NCBI RefSeq assembly: GCF_039541915.1
Contig: NZ_BAABHD010000029.1
Location: forward strand, 398,404 to 462,403
Direction: 5' to 3'
DNA length: 64,000 nt
DNA from: Nibrella saemangeumensis
Lineage (GTDB): Bacteria > Bacteroidota > Bacteroidia > Cytophagales > Spirosomataceae
The position numbers and the translations under genes are program-made. Shown here piece by piece: positions 9,108-17,313 of this stretch (position 1 is the first letter of the stretch; every line of letters starts with the position of its first letter). Below the pieces are notes generated by a model that had not been told where the DNA came from, did not search any database, and saw only the letters and a list, made by a program, of their open reading frames with translations.

Positions 9108-9140
9108 AAAGCTGCCCTTAATCCGGCAGCTTTTCTTTTT
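9108..9140 (+). terminator. Intrinsic terminator after purA
   Basis: Stem AAAGCTGCC (9108-9116) with GGCAGCTTT (9125-9133), an 8-nt loop, then a T-rich run. Confidence 0.85.
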
Positions 9141-9233
9141 CCGGAAGATTATGCCGGATATACTTGAAAGTAGCCCTGTTTTTTTTGTAACTTACCGGCG
9201 ACACCACCTTACTTAAGCCTAACCTATCTTATT

Positions 9234-9446
9234 ATGTTACCGAAAAACATTGGCTTCATCGACCAGTTGGTACGGGGGCTTATTGTCGTTGATCTGCTTA
9301 TCCCCTGCCTGCTGGGTATTATCTCAGGACCAATTTTTTACCTTTTTATTCTTCTCTCCATCGTTTTGGCCATTAGCTGCCTGACCGGGTTCTGTCCACT
9401 CTACGGCGCTTTCAAGTTCTCAAGCCGTCGGGAATGGGATAATTAA
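9234..9446 (+). CDS. Small DUF2892-like inner-membrane protein
   Basis: A 70-residue protein with two predicted membrane helices (about 12-29 and 33-52). The motif TGFCPLYGAFKFSS at the end of the second helix is characteristic of the DUF2892/YgaP-tail family, whose members begin with a similar NIGxxDxxxR stretch (here NIGFIDQLVRG). The function of stand-alone members is not established. In rhodanese fusions this domain anchors a sulfurtransferase, which would fit the sulfite-oxidation genes that follow, but this link is inference. The start is ATG 9234. Confidence 0.7.
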   Translation: MLPKNIGFIDQLVRGLIVVDLLIPCLLGIISGPIFYLFILLSIVLAISCLTGFCPLYGAFKFSSRREWDN

Positions 9447-9457
9447 AAACGAAACTA

Positions 9458-9500
9458 CCCCGCACAATGCCCTGCTTATTTCGGTGAGCGGGGCTTTTTG
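9458..9500 (+). terminator. Probable terminator after the DUF2892 gene
   Basis: CCCCGC (9458-9463) can pair with GCGGGG (9488-9493) around a 24-nt loop, followed directly by CTTTTTG. The stem is short, so confidence is moderate. Confidence 0.5.
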
Positions 9501-9534
9501 TTGGCTGGAAAATCACCGGTAATGCTTATTTTTG
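9501..9534 (+). promoter_or_regulatory. Candidate promoter of the sulfite dehydrogenase operon
   Basis: TTG at 9501-9503, a 23-bp spacer, then TATTTTTG at 9527-9534, an exact TAnnTTTG -7 box 19 bp before the ATG at 9554. It starts immediately after the T-run of the preceding terminator. Confidence 0.5.
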
Positions 9535-9553
9535 ATCTAAGAGTATAGACAAT

Positions 9554-10795
9554 ATGACCTCACCTGACTCTAATAGCTCCCTGTTTGACCGCCGTGGCTT
9601 TTTACGTAAAAGTGCCCTGGCTACCATGGCCGGCCTGCTCGGCACCGATCTGGTCTTTGCCCATCGCTTGCCAAAAGAGTATCTGCCGCTGGTGTTTGAC
9701 GTTAACCCCATGGCTACCAAGCACAAAGACATGGTCGTACTGAACGACAAACCCTGGAACGTTGAGGCCCTCCCCCATTTGCTGGATGATGCCGTTACCC
9801 CCACCGACAAGATGTTTATCCGCAACAATGGTTTGATGCCGGAGAAGATAGATACGGCAAACTGGTCGTTGACCATCAACGGCGAATCGGTAAAGGCACC
9901 CAAAACCTACAAACTCAGCGACCTGAAGAAGCGCTTTAAAACGTACACCTACCAACTGGTGCTGGAGTGCGCCGGCAACGGCCGGGCCGGTTATGTGCCC
10001 CAAACAGCCGGTAATCAGTGGACCGACGGAGCCGTAAGCTGCGCCGAATGGACCGGCGTCCGGTTAAAGGATATCCTGGCCGATGTTGGGGTAAAAGCCG
10101 ATGCGGTGTACATCGGCTATTACGGCAAAGACCTGCACGTGAGTCAGGACCCCACCAAAGCCGTTATTTCGCGGGGTGTTCCGATGCGTAAGGCGACGGA
10201 AGACGAAACCCTGGTTGCCTGGGCCATGAACGGGCAGGATATTCCGCTGGCGCACGGCTTTCCGCTGCGGCTGGTGATTGGCGGCTGGCCGGCGTCGGTA
10301 TCGGGTAAATGGCTGCACACGATCTCGGTTCGAAACAAAGTCCATGATGGCGCTAAGATGACCGGCAAAAGTTACAAGGTACCCATGAACGCAGTCGAGC
10401 CGGGGGTAGACCCGCCGGAAGACCAGTTCAGGATTATTGAGTCCATGCCGGTGAAGTCGCTCATTACGTTTCCCAAAACCGGGGCCATGCTGGACCAGGG
10501 CAAACCGCTAACGCTGCGAGGCCATGCCTGGGCGGGTGACCGTAGCGTTAAAGAAATGTATGTATCCTACGATTTCGGCGCCACCTGGCAGCGTTGTGAC
10601 CTGAAGCTCGCCAAAAACCGACTGGCGTGGCAACACTGGTCGGCAAGTGTAAAGCTGCCGCAAAAAGGGTATTACGAAATCTGGGCGCGGGCGGTAGATG
10701 ATGCCGGTATTTCCCAACCGATGGTGATGCCGCAGTGGAACCCCGAAGGCTATATTAATAATGCCTGCCACCGGATTGCGGTGAAAGTGGTTTAA
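9554..10795 (+). CDS. Molybdopterin-dependent sulfite dehydrogenase, SorA-like
   Basis: Periplasmic molybdoenzyme of the sulfite oxidase family, 413 residues, expected to oxidise sulfite to sulfate. A twin-arginine signal is present (DRRGFLRKS at about 12-20), consistent with export of a folded cofactor protein. The molybdenum-ligating cysteine is C139 in LECAGNGR. The Moco domain continues with GGWPASVSGKWL, and the C-terminal third carries the Mo-co dimerisation fold with WAGDRSVKEMYVS. The cytochrome c gene 18 bp downstream is the natural electron acceptor. A YedY/MsrP-type role is less likely given the dimerisation domain and the cytochrome partner. Confidence 0.85.
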   Translation: MTSPDSNSSLFDRRGFLRKSALATMAGLLGTDLVFAHRLPKEYLPLVFDVNPMATKHKDMVVLNDKPWNVEALPHLLDDAVTPTDKMFIRNNGLMPEKIDTANWSLTINGESVKAPKTYKLSDLKKRFKTYTYQLVLECAGNGRAGYVPQTAGNQWTDGAVSCAEWTGVRLKDILADVGVKADAVYIGYYGKDLHVSQDPTKAVISRGVPMRKATEDETLVAWAMNGQDIPLAHGFPLRLVIGGWPASVSGKWLHTISVRNKVHDGAKMTGKSYKVPMNAVEPGVDPPEDQFRIIESMPVKSLITFPKTGAMLDQGKPLTLRGHAWAGDRSVKEMYVSYDFGATWQRCDLKLAKNRLAWQHWSASVKLPQKGYYEIWARAVDDAGISQPMVMPQWNPEGYINNACHRIAVKVV

Positions 10796-10813
10796 CCGAA
10801 AGATGCCTTAAGA

Positions 10814-11224
10814 ATGATGAATGATAAATGGACAAGGAGCGCGTGCGGAGTTTTGGCGCTGCTGGGATGCCTGATGGTATTTTCAGGATTCGAGGCAGCG
10901 TTGCCGTCTGGCCCATCGCCAATGATTCTTGCGGATAGTTTGACCAAAGACCCGGATACGGGCTTGGTGGTGGCAGAGCAGTTGAATGTAGTAAAGGCCC
11001 ATTGTACGTCCTGCCATTCCAGTAAGCTGATCCTGCAAAATCGCTTCACCCGCGACGGCTGGAAAGAGAAAATCCGCTGGATGCAGCGCACCCAGAACCT
11101 GTGGGATCTGCGCGATTCGGAGCCGGTGGTGCTGGATTATCTGGCAAAGTATTACGGACCCGAGCAAAAGGCGTTTGACGGTCGCCGGAAGCCCCTGCCG
11201 GGCGTTCAATGGTATAAATTGTAA
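10814..11224 (+). CDS. Monoheme cytochrome c subunit of sulfite dehydrogenase, SorB-like
   Basis: A 136-residue exported protein with one heme c attachment site, C64-T-S-C67-H68. The hydrophobic N-terminus (about 10-27) is a signal peptide. It contains LALLGC, so lipid attachment is possible but not clear. The downstream part is rich in W and R, as in the short cytochromes paired with SorA enzymes. It lies 18 bp after the molybdoenzyme gene and 3 bp before the next gene, so co-transcription is nearly certain. It probably carries electrons from sulfite oxidation to the respiratory chain. Confidence 0.82.
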   Translation: MMNDKWTRSACGVLALLGCLMVFSGFEAALPSGPSPMILADSLTKDPDTGLVVAEQLNVVKAHCTSCHSSKLILQNRFTRDGWKEKIRWMQRTQNLWDLRDSEPVVLDYLAKYYGPEQKAFDGRRKPLPGVQWYKL

Positions 11225-11227
11225 TCG

Positions 11228-11896
11228 ATGTCACACAAAGCATTCTATCAGGCCCTTTACCAGAACGACCAGTTATTCCGGCTGGATGAAGCCCCCATCC
11301 CAGTGATGGTAGCGCCGGAACGGGTCGCCCGGCCGGTGGTCGAAGAAGTACCCCAGGAAGTCTCTGCAGAGCTGGAAGCCCTCCCGGTAGCAACGGCTAC
11401 GACAGAGCCAATGGCCGAACCGGTAACGGTAATTATTCCGGAGCCCATGGTAATACCTGCTGCCATTGTCGAAAAAGTGACCGCTCCCGCTCCACCCGTC
11501 GCCCCTAAATCGGTACGAAACGTGCCGGCAATACCGCCCGTCAACCAAAAAGTGCTGATTCTGGTAGACGAAGACTTAACCCCCGCTGACCACTTATTTC
11601 TAGAGAAAATTCTGAATGCCGTTAGTCTGAATCTTGAGGGAGTTGATCTGGTGAATATACATAACTCGCAGGCGATGGAATTTGAGCCGCTGCTGCGGGG
11701 GAAGGTAATTCATCATTTCTTTACTTTCGGTGTTCCCTTCAGCCAGATCAATCTTGACATCATGATGGATCGTTATCATCCCGTTCGGTTTGATGGCATT
11801 ACGTTTATGATGGCCGATTCGCTGCCGGTCATTGAAGAGGATAAAGACCTGAAGAAACGGTTGTGGGGAGCGTTGCAGCGGATATTCTTTAAATAA
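11228..11896 (+). CDS. Unrecognised conserved-looking protein with Pro/Ala/Val-rich N-terminal half
   Basis: The 222-residue product is not recognised. Residues about 25-100 are a low-complexity linker dominated by P, A, V, E and T. Residues about 105-222 look like a compact alpha/beta domain beginning QKVLILVDEDLTPADHLFLEKI, with alternating hydrophobic strands and a conserved-looking FTFGVPFSQINL. No signal peptide is seen. It starts 3 bp after the cytochrome gene, which suggests translational coupling, although its domain looks cytosolic. The second half resembles a small nucleotide- or DNA-polymerase-accessory fold only vaguely, so no function is proposed. Confidence 0.6.
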   Translation: MSHKAFYQALYQNDQLFRLDEAPIPVMVAPERVARPVVEEVPQEVSAELEALPVATATTEPMAEPVTVIIPEPMVIPAAIVEKVTAPAPPVAPKSVRNVPAIPPVNQKVLILVDEDLTPADHLFLEKILNAVSLNLEGVDLVNIHNSQAMEFEPLLRGKVIHHFFTFGVPFSQINLDIMMDRYHPVRFDGITFMMADSLPVIEEDKDLKKRLWGALQRIFFK

Positions 11897-12018
11897 TAAT
11901 TGAATGGTAAAATGATAGAATGATTGAATAATGGGCAACAATTAGTCAGACTAGACTATTTGTCCCTGGTACTCAATCATTCTATCATTCAATCATTCTA
12001 TCACTCACTCTTTCAATT
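11897..12018. repeat. Octamer-phased inverted repeat island C
   Basis: Right arm in 8-bp phase: ACTCAATC, ATTCTATC, ATTCAATC, ATTCTATC, ACTCACTC, TTTCAATT, ending at the base before the ATG of the next gene. Left arm on the minus strand: ATTCAATC, ATTCTATC, ATTTTACC, ATTCAATT. It begins immediately after the preceding stop codon. The same octamers occur at 4467-4538. Confidence 0.8.
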
Positions 12019-13347
12019 ATGTCCTCTCCTCCAGACGGTCCCCAGCGCCCCGGTCTCCGAAAAGTCATTACCACCACCCAGTTATGGGCCATCGCCGTTG
12101 GGCTGGTCATCTCCGGCGAATATTTTGGCTGGAATTACGGCTGGGCCGTGGCTGGCACCGTCGGGTTTCTGATTGCCACGCTGCTGGTCACAGTCCTCTA
12201 CATCGCCTTCATTTTTAGCTACACCGAACTGACGGCGGCTATACCCGACGCGGGCGGCCCTTTTACCTATGCGTTCCGGGCTTTCGGTCCTATTGGTGGT
12301 TTTCTGGCCGGCTTTGCCACGCTGGTTGATTTTTTGATGGCTCCGCCCGCCATTGCGGCAGCCCTCGGCGCTTACACCCATTTTCTTAATCCGGCCATTC
12401 CTATATTGCCGGTAGCCATTGCTACGTACGTCATTTTTATAGGCATCAACATCATCGGTATCAAAGAGTCGGCCAATTTTTCGGTGGTCGTGACCATTCT
12501 CTCGGTAGTGGAACTGCTGGTGTTTATGGCGTTGATTTTTCCCTTTTACAAGACCGAAAATTTTCTGGCGCACAACGATACCTTCACCATTGGCGGCATC
12601 TTTGCAGCCCTGCCCTTTGCCATTTGGTTTTACCTGGCCATTGAAGGCGTTGCCATGGTAGCGGAAGAAGTGAAAGATACCCGCAAAACCATTCCCCGCG
12701 CTTATCTGCTGAGCATAGCCACGCTGGTTTTGCTGGCGCTGGGCACCATGATGCTCTCAGGTGGCATCGGCGACTGGCGGCAGCTTAGCCAGCTTGACTA
12801 CCCGCTGCCCGAGGCCCTGGCCATGACTATGGGTAAACAAAGCCCCTGGGCCAAAATTTTCGCCAGCCTAGGCTTGTTTGGGCTGATTGCCTCCTTCCAC
12901 TGCAATACCATTGGCTACTCCCGGCAGATTTATGCGCTGGCCCGGAGCGGGTATCTGCCTGAATTCCTGGCCAATATCAGTGTGCGGTTTCAGACGCCCC
13001 ACTGGGCGCTGATTGCCGGCGGCCTCGTTGGTTTTCTGGCACTCTTTACCGGCACCACCGACGAAATCATCATTCTGTCGGCGCTGGGAGCGGTGGTCAT
13101 GTACATCATCAGTATGCTCAGCCTGTTTATGCTACGCAAGAAAGAGCCGGCGCTGAACCGCCCTTTTCTGGCTCCCATTTATCCCTGGGCTCCGCTGGTA
13201 GCGCTATTTCTTTCGGCTGTGTGCCTGGTGGCCATTATCTACTACAACCCTAAACTAAGCCTCATCTTTATTGGTTTACTACTGGTATCGCTCGTTCTGT
13301 TCCTGCGAATAGGCGTTCAGGACCGGGAGGTACCCACAGCCTCCTAA
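12019..13347 (+). CDS. APC-superfamily permease, probable ethanolamine permease
   Basis: A 442-residue inner-membrane transporter with about 12 hydrophobic segments. The N-terminal sequence AVGLVISGEYFGWNYGW is the hallmark of the ethanolamine-type (EAT) branch of the amino acid-polyamine-organocation family, and SYTELTAAIPDAGGPF is the usual second-helix motif. No ethanolamine ammonia-lyase genes are visible in the window, so the substrate is inferred only from sequence; an amino acid is the alternative. The phased repeat island C fills the whole upstream intergenic space, so its promoter is not obvious. Confidence 0.75.
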   Translation: MSSPPDGPQRPGLRKVITTTQLWAIAVGLVISGEYFGWNYGWAVAGTVGFLIATLLVTVLYIAFIFSYTELTAAIPDAGGPFTYAFRAFGPIGGFLAGFATLVDFLMAPPAIAAALGAYTHFLNPAIPILPVAIATYVIFIGINIIGIKESANFSVVVTILSVVELLVFMALIFPFYKTENFLAHNDTFTIGGIFAALPFAIWFYLAIEGVAMVAEEVKDTRKTIPRAYLLSIATLVLLALGTMMLSGGIGDWRQLSQLDYPLPEALAMTMGKQSPWAKIFASLGLFGLIASFHCNTIGYSRQIYALARSGYLPEFLANISVRFQTPHWALIAGGLVGFLALFTGTTDEIIILSALGAVVMYIISMLSLFMLRKKEPALNRPFLAPIYPWAPLVALFLSAVCLVAIIYYNPKLSLIFIGLLLVSLVLFLRIGVQDREVPTAS

Positions 13348-13467
13348 CTACCGCCAATACTAACAGGCCTACTGCTCGCAAAGCGTGGTAGTCAAACAAT
13401 AATTCTACATATTGGGGAGTTTTACTATAATAGCTTTTTAATCCGACTGATTTAACGCTGCCCGCTT

Positions 13468-14553
13468 ATGGCATTGTTTGATAAATTATTGGCCCCTTTC
13501 CGCAAAAAGGAACCAAATGCTGATCTGACGCTTACCCCGTTTCTGCCGGAACCAGCGCCTGCCAGCCTTTCTCCGGCTCCCGCAGCCAGTATGCCCCCTC
13601 CGCAGGCTTCTTTTCCGGCTATTCCAACGCCGGTCGACCAGGATATTCCGGCCTGGATGGAAGATGAAGACCTGCTTCGGGATGAGGGTGTCATTTTTGG
13701 TTTATCGGATGCCAAACCGGAGGAAAAGATTGCCGCCATCCGAACGTATTTTGTCCACCGGTGTGCCGATCTGGAGCGGGATATTGAGCGGTATAATGAA
13801 AAAATTGGTGAGCTGAACCTCTTCATTGAACAGAAGGAAAACCGGATCGGCGAACTTGACCACCGCCAACACGAACTGGCCAACCGCCCACCCGGCGATC
13901 ACCACTTACCCCGCACTATCATTGGCCTCACTTTATCAACGGCAATGTGCGTAGGCAATTACTTCCTGATCGAGGAAACGCTACGTCCGGCCTTTGAGCA
14001 GAGCCGGCTGATCTCGGTCGGGATTTTTCTGGCCGGTATGTTCAATCTCTTTAGCCGGACATCGTTCTTCCACGAAAACGGTTCGCCCGCAACACGCCGG
14101 CGGCTGCTGGAAGAGATTGGTTTACCGCTGGCCGCTGCCTTGTTTGTATTTGCCCAGGCGGTACAACGGCAGCCTTTCCTGCAGGCCATGGCGCTGCTGG
14201 TGTTTGTATTTTTCCTGTTTTTACTGTCGGGCAAGCTGCTGTTAGGTACCCTCACGGTACTTCGTAACGACCTCCGTATCTACTTCGGGAACAAACAATT
14301 GAAGAATGAACAAAAAACGCGGTCGGCACAGTGGGAAGCCGAGATTGACACCCTCCGGAAAGAAATAGATGAACTACGGGTGCAGAAGTGGCAGATCATC
14401 CCTGATCTGAACCGCGCCGAAGCCGAGTTCAGCCGCATGAACGCCAGGCGGGATATGCTGATCAAGCTCTTTGAAAGCGAATACAATCTCGCCCGCACCC
14501 TGAAAACACAATTAACCGAACGCCAGCGGCAGGCAATTTTACGAGGGCGTTAA
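13468..14553 (+). CDS. Coiled-coil membrane protein A of an uncharacterised two-gene pair
   Basis: A 361-residue protein of unknown function. In order: a Pro/Ala-rich stretch (about 17-57), an acidic segment, a coiled coil (about 95-138, rich in E, R, I and L), four hydrophobic helices (about 150-172, 178-198, 215-232 and 236-260), then a long second coiled coil to the C-terminus. There is no signal peptide, enzymatic motif or nucleotide-binding loop. The partner gene starts 5 bp downstream and encodes a protein of the same plan, so the two probably form one membrane complex. It may relate to structural or envelope-shape proteins, but that is only a guess. Confidence 0.72.
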   Translation: MALFDKLLAPFRKKEPNADLTLTPFLPEPAPASLSPAPAASMPPPQASFPAIPTPVDQDIPAWMEDEDLLRDEGVIFGLSDAKPEEKIAAIRTYFVHRCADLERDIERYNEKIGELNLFIEQKENRIGELDHRQHELANRPPGDHHLPRTIIGLTLSTAMCVGNYFLIEETLRPAFEQSRLISVGIFLAGMFNLFSRTSFFHENGSPATRRRLLEEIGLPLAAALFVFAQAVQRQPFLQAMALLVFVFFLFLLSGKLLLGTLTVLRNDLRIYFGNKQLKNEQKTRSAQWEAEIDTLRKEIDELRVQKWQIIPDLNRAEAEFSRMNARRDMLIKLFESEYNLARTLKTQLTERQRQAILRGR

Positions 14554-14558
14554 AAATT

Positions 14559-15965
14559 ATGGAACAACAAAATCAACCGGTTAATCACTACGATTTTCAG
14601 CACGGCTATACCAGCGGTGTTGAGGGTGTGACCCGTGATACATACGAGGGGTACCTGTCGAGCCAGGTGAATCATGAGTGGCTGACGGACCGCATCGAGG
14701 AAAAACGCAATGAACTGCAACGACTGGACCAGCAGGTCAACGAAACGACTGCCAACCGGAAGTCGGCCTACAATCAGTTACAGGAGCATATACTAAGGCT
14801 AAGTGTCCAGTCGAAGCGGGTAGATCGGCTGGAAAAAGACCGCGACACCATTGAGGAGGAGCAAATCTCGCTCAGGGAGCGCCGGTCAAAAGCGGCACCC
14901 GATTATTCGTTATTGGCAGGCCTGCTGTTTTTTGTGGCGGGTATCTCGTTCCTGGCCGGTGACCTGATCATCTCCCACGAGATTGTAGCCTACGCCCTGA
15001 ATATCCGCAATAACACGGAAGCCTGGGCTTTCGCGGTGGGTCTGGCCATGGTGTCTATCCTGCTTAAACCAGCGTATGACCGGCTCATCGAAAAACCCTT
15101 TCTGGAAGAGCCCGAGCGCAACCAGACCAAATATGAGCGATTTAAAGTGGCGCTGGCCATCTTCTCCGTTATCACATTGGCCATTCTGGGCTGGTTCCGG
15201 TATGAAGCCTACCGCACCGATCAGCTGAAGTCGGCCATCAATAAGTCAATCCGGCAGATGCAGCTGAACGGGGCTCCGGTAGACCCTACTACGGGTGTTC
15301 AGCAGTACGACCCGGCGCTGCTTAACAGGATTGAAAAGCAATTACAGGAATCGGATGCGTTGAACCAGACCCTGGTAAGCAGCCCATTTGCGTTGCTGTC
15401 GTTCGTATTAAGCGGTATTTTGTTTGCGATAGCTGGTGCCGTTTGCCTGGGTATTGCGCTGCCGGTGCTACAGGCGTTCTGGTTCCGGTGGTTACAGGCC
15501 GATATCCGGCTCTGGAAACTACGTCGTCGCCTGAAGCGGGTTGTTCGGGAACTAACGCCGGCGGAGCAGGAACTGGCGACCCAGATTACCCGCAAAAACG
15601 TGCTGGAGCATGAACTGGAACTGCTGCCCCCGCTGGACGATTTGCAAAAACAGAAGCAAACCGTTGCCGGTGAACTGAATCAATTGCTGGAAGAAAGCAA
15701 ACTGGCCCGCGCCGACAGCCGCATTGCCAACTACAACGATGGCTTTTCCAAAGGCGAAGCAGCCCGAACCGCAATGTCTGATGAAGAGTATCAGCAGTTC
15801 CGTAACGGCTATTTTACTACCCAAAACTTAGCCAACCGGGCGAAAGCCAATTCATCAGAACGATCCGTAACTATGAATTCTTCGCGTAACCGGGGACTTC
15901 GGCCTTACCAAGCTATTAGAAAGTTTATTGCGGATGATTTTGAGCAGGGAGAACGGGAGGAGTGA
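14559..15965 (+). CDS. Coiled-coil membrane protein B of an uncharacterised two-gene pair
   Basis: A 468-residue protein of unknown function that mirrors its neighbour: an N-terminal coiled coil (about 40-112), membrane helices near 118-138, 157-175, 203-222 and a long one about 281-315, then a second coiled coil (about 325-395). A short motif occurs at both ends, Y11-x4-G-Y-x2-G20 near the N-terminus and Y392-x2-G-F-x2-G399 near the C-terminus, each followed by an acidic/Tyr-rich stretch ending in LSSQ or FTTQ. The two copies look like an internal duplication that lies on the same membrane face. A terminator follows. Confidence 0.72.
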   Translation: MEQQNQPVNHYDFQHGYTSGVEGVTRDTYEGYLSSQVNHEWLTDRIEEKRNELQRLDQQVNETTANRKSAYNQLQEHILRLSVQSKRVDRLEKDRDTIEEEQISLRERRSKAAPDYSLLAGLLFFVAGISFLAGDLIISHEIVAYALNIRNNTEAWAFAVGLAMVSILLKPAYDRLIEKPFLEEPERNQTKYERFKVALAIFSVITLAILGWFRYEAYRTDQLKSAINKSIRQMQLNGAPVDPTTGVQQYDPALLNRIEKQLQESDALNQTLVSSPFALLSFVLSGILFAIAGAVCLGIALPVLQAFWFRWLQADIRLWKLRRRLKRVVRELTPAEQELATQITRKNVLEHELELLPPLDDLQKQKQTVAGELNQLLEESKLARADSRIANYNDGFSKGEAARTAMSDEEYQQFRNGYFTTQNLANRAKANSSERSVTMNSSRNRGLRPYQAIRKFIADDFEQGEREE

Positions 15966-15968
15966 TTC

Positions 15969-16001
15969 TTACCCCTAAATCCCCTTTAGGGAATTTAGGG
16001 G
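15969..16001. terminator. Bidirectional terminator between convergent genes
   Basis: ACCCCTAAATCCC and GGGAATTTAGGGGT form a long stem around CTTTA between two converging genes. The CCCCTAAATCCCC core resembles dispersed hairpins seen in many Cytophagales genomes (from memory). Confidence 0.7.
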
Positions 16002-16011
16002 TTAATGAAAT

Positions 16012-17220
16012 TTATATAACAATCCCCAGCGCCACCCCACCCATAATCAGCCAGTACGCCGGGGTGCGGGTGAACTCAAGAATCAGAATTGTCGCCAGTA
16101 CGACGGCTACGGAAGGCCAATGCGGAGCCATAGGTTCAAAAAGGGCAAAAGCCGCAGCGGCCGTGAGTCCCGTGCTGGCGGCATTGATACCCTCCAGCGA
16201 TGCCCGAATCGGTCGGTATTGCTTTAACTGCCCCCAGAATCGGTAGACAAAGAAGATCAGAAATGTACCGGGCAGAAAAATGCCGGCGGTGGAAACCAGA
16301 CTCCCCCAAAGCTGCCCGTGAAAACCGGCATCCCGCATCGATAACGCCCCAATATACGAGGCAAAGGCAAACACCGGTCCGGGAATAGCCTGAACCAGTC
16401 CGAATCCTGTCAGGAACTCCTCGCGGGACAGGTAATGCTTAAAGGCCACAAATTCATTATACAGCATCGGCGTCAGCACCTGCCCTCCGCCAAAAACGAG
16501 ACTGCCGTTTCGATAAAAGTTCTCAAACAACCGTACCGGCAATGACCGGGTGAAATGCCCCAATAAAGCCGCCAAGATTAATACACCCAGCCAGAGAAAG
16601 AAGTTGGCCCATTTAATCTGCAGCGGAGTTTTGGTCATTTTCTCCTGTTTCTTATAGGTCATGGCCGTTATTACGCCACCACAAGCAATCACGATTGGCG
16701 TCATATAGGGCGAGCGAAACGCAAAAGCCGCCAATGCCGCTACAACCATCAGCATCAGGCCAAGCTGATTCGTTACAACCTTCCTCCCTATACGATAGCC
16801 GGCAACGATCAGAAACCCCACCGCCATTGGCTGAATGAACCGGGCAAAATGAAGCGATAAGTGGTGACGTTCCAGATAAAATACGCCAATAGCAGCCGCT
16901 GTCATAATCAACACACTGGGCATTACCCAGACAATCAGACTGAGGTAAGCCAGGTTGGGACCGCCAATTTTAAATCCAATAGCCGTGATGGTTTGCGTAG
17001 AGGTGGGGCCAGGCAGAACCTGACAAAGGGCATTTAGTTCGAGCAGTTCCGCTTCCGTCAGGTATCGGCGTCTGGCAACCAGGCGGTCGAGCATCATGGC
17101 CAGATGCACCTGCGCTCCGCCGAAGGTAGTTACCGCCAGAATAAAAATATCCTTCAGGAAGATGAAGTAGCGGATACGCCTGACGGGGACAACGGGCTGT
17201 GGAGACGGGTGGATCTGCAT
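16012..17220 (-). CDS. chrA: Chromate-transport (ChrA/CHR) family protein
   Basis: A two-domain (long-chain) CHR transporter of 402 residues with about ten hydrophobic segments. The two homologous halves each carry the family signature: FGGAQVHLAMM with QVLPGPTSTQ in the first, FGGGQVLTPML with QAIPGPVFAFAS in the second. Known members export chromate or transport other oxyanions such as sulfate; the true substrate is not shown here. ATG 17218-17220 is chosen over the in-frame ATG at 17307, since the extra 29 residues look non-coding and the later start leaves a normal family N-terminus. It lies 93 bp after the oxygenase gene. Confidence 0.82.
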   Translation of the reverse strand: MQIHPSPQPVVPVRRIRYFIFLKDIFILAVTTFGGAQVHLAMMLDRLVARRRYLTEAELLELNALCQVLPGPTSTQTITAIGFKIGGPNLAYLSLIVWVMPSVLIMTAAAIGVFYLERHHLSLHFARFIQPMAVGFLIVAGYRIGRKVVTNQLGLMLMVVAALAAFAFRSPYMTPIVIACGGVITAMTYKKQEKMTKTPLQIKWANFFLWLGVLILAALLGHFTRSLPVRLFENFYRNGSLVFGGGQVLTPMLYNEFVAFKHYLSREEFLTGFGLVQAIPGPVFAFASYIGALSMRDAGFHGQLWGSLVSTAGIFLPGTFLIFFVYRFWGQLKQYRPIRASLEGINAASTGLTAAAAFALFEPMAPHWPSVAVVLATILILEFTRTPAYWLIMGGVALGIVI

Positions 17221-17313
17221 AGGAGGACTACACCATAAGCGCAGAGACGGGTTCAGAGACCAAAAATGAGCAGCGATGCGAACTGGTATTCCGCACCGCT
17301 GCCTCAACGTTAC

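Noticed and set aside
17221..17307. Longer N-terminus for the CHR transporter
   Set aside because: The 29 extra residues have no family similarity and would start only 7 bp after the preceding gene; ATG 17220 gives a normal start.
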